Part shown: piece by piece, positions 63,166 to 64,000 of the stretch
How positions within the stretch are numbered: the stretch's first letter is position 1
Layout: the number at the start of each line of letters is the position of its first letter
Source: Paraescarpia echinospica
Taxonomy: Eukaryota > Annelida > Polychaeta > Sabellida > Siboglinidae
Length of the DNA stretch: 64,000 bases
NCBI GenBank assembly: GCA_020002185.1
Contig: CM034536.1
Coordinates: 7,074,917 to 7,138,916, forward strand
Reading direction: 5' to 3'
Made by a program: the position numbers and the translations under genes
Notes under the pieces: model-generated
Told to the model about the DNA's origin: nothing
What the model saw: only the letters and a program-made list of their open reading frames with translations
Database searches by the model: none

Positions 63166-64000
63166 TACAATTTGAGCTACCCCAAGTGGTAGGTAACAGG
63201 CCATTGTAATATTTACCTAGGCCAGCTCTCCAGCTATGTCAAGCTGCCTAGGTAAATACTACAACAGCAGGCTTCCATGGCTTCTCTGAGCTCATTTTGG
63301 ACATCAAAGCTGACTCTGCTCCCCATTCCTGGAGTAAAGGAGCCACATAGTGACTGCAACAAGCTGATGACTCCAAGTGTGGCTCAATTGCAATTTGATA
63401 GGCCAGCTTACATGTGATGACACCAAGGCGATGACATTTTATTCAGAGAAATTATGGATGCCCTTTGACCTGCCTGTAAGCGACAGGTTGACTATGAATG
63501 GTTCGGTCCAAATTAACTGACCGTTATACGCAATAGACAGGTTACCGTTATGGACAGGTAGTGGGCAGTGCAAACTAACAGGAAATCATTCGGGACTTTC
63601 AAAAGTAACCGTTATGGACAGGTGACTGCTAAGACAGGTTTTACTGTATTAAAATGTTATTATAATGTTAGTGGTAGTTTATTGTATTATTACATAGGCA
63701 TATTGATTTTATTGTTGTTTACATACAGTTACACACAGTTCTACACTAGTGAACACATGCATTAGACTACCTGTATATATTGTATAGCCACTGCTGTGTC
63801 AAAATAAGTTTTATGGAAATAGGAGTTTAAATGAGATCTCAAAAAGTTCCGCAGATTATTAACAACCAACTATAAAAACAAGTCATATGCTATTCTGATT
63901 TGTCATGTAAATTTTATTGTTGTTTATATTTATGGGGTGGCTCCTGTGCTAGCGATATTATATATCTTAACGGGAGTCTCCCGACCTTATCTAATACTTG
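63166..64000. other. Right flank with degenerate ACCGTTATGGACAGGT repeats
   Basis: 63515-63645 contains GACCGTTATACGCAATAGAC, GGTTACCGTTATGGACAGGT and AGTAACCGTTATGGACAGGT, three degenerate copies of a short unit. CCTAGGTAAATA appears in inverted form at about 63216 and 63250. No gene was seen. Confidence 0.5.

Overview
The window is a eukaryotic, almost certainly metazoan, intergenic region dominated by transposable elements and tandem repeats. Spliceosomal introns, APE-type LINEs, tRNA-derived SINEs, Gypsy retrotransposons, hAT-like DNA transposons and decayed animal-type genes (a class A GPCR, a PHD-finger gene) point to a non-vertebrate animal, probably a marine invertebrate such as a cephalochordate, mollusc or hemichordate. 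The species cannot be fixed from sequence alone. Nothing prokaryotic is present. By eye the background is AT-rich, with GC-richer islands where elements or old exons lie.

Layout. 1-1481: half of a compound satellite element (62-bp array, 78-bp array, conserved end module), then three LINE scraps (1482-2640). 3103-10984: one Gypsy retrotransposon on the minus strand with about 112-bp LTRs and a GTGAT target duplication. A 5'-truncated CR1-like LINE (4888-7008) sits in its integrase region, and a 763-bp foreign solo LTR (9609-10371, TSD ACCC) sits in its gag. 11-12 kb: a MITE scrap and a 41-bp palindromic array. 12.0-16.1 kb: a nearly full-length plus-strand LINE with a poly(A) tail. 17.5-19.5 kb: a GT/CG tract, an orphan splice-bounded exon, a Gypsy integrase scrap and a 70-bp CACGTG-rich minisatellite. 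19.5-28.2 kb: AT-rich, with one ORF bounded by 16-bp inverted repeats, a promoter-like island, and a second, 122-bp CACGTG-rich minisatellite. 28-33 kb: SINEs, a MITE, and a cluster of nuclear-receptor-like and CTCF-like motifs. 33.1-36.6 kb: a stack of unrelated minisatellites. 36.6-45.5 kb: an inverted pair of tRNA-Lys-like SINEs, more MITEs, AT microsatellites and a two-exon decayed gene (40.4-41.5 kb). 45.6-50.6 kb: the compound satellite element again, in two facing copies. 50.9-55.9 kb: a SINE, a Gypsy LTR-gag remnant, a GPCR pseudogene, a decayed transposon-like ORF and a LINE. 57.1-62.5 kb: a hAT remnant containing a 4.16-kb TIR element.

The best candidate for an undescribed system is that TIR element at 58264-62420. 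It has an 8-bp TATTTATT target duplication. Its left inverted repeat is amplified into a tandem array. On the minus strand it carries a four-exon gene whose three introns all join in phase. The predicted protein has a ZSWIM3/FAR1-like N-terminal domain and a C-terminal PHD finger, no transposase catalytic domain, and one in-frame stop. The second most unusual item is the compound element, in which three different satellites (31, 78 and 62 bp) are tied to one conserved module and recur as a unit in three places.

Most coding sequence here is broken by stops or frameshifts. No intact, expressed host gene can be claimed.
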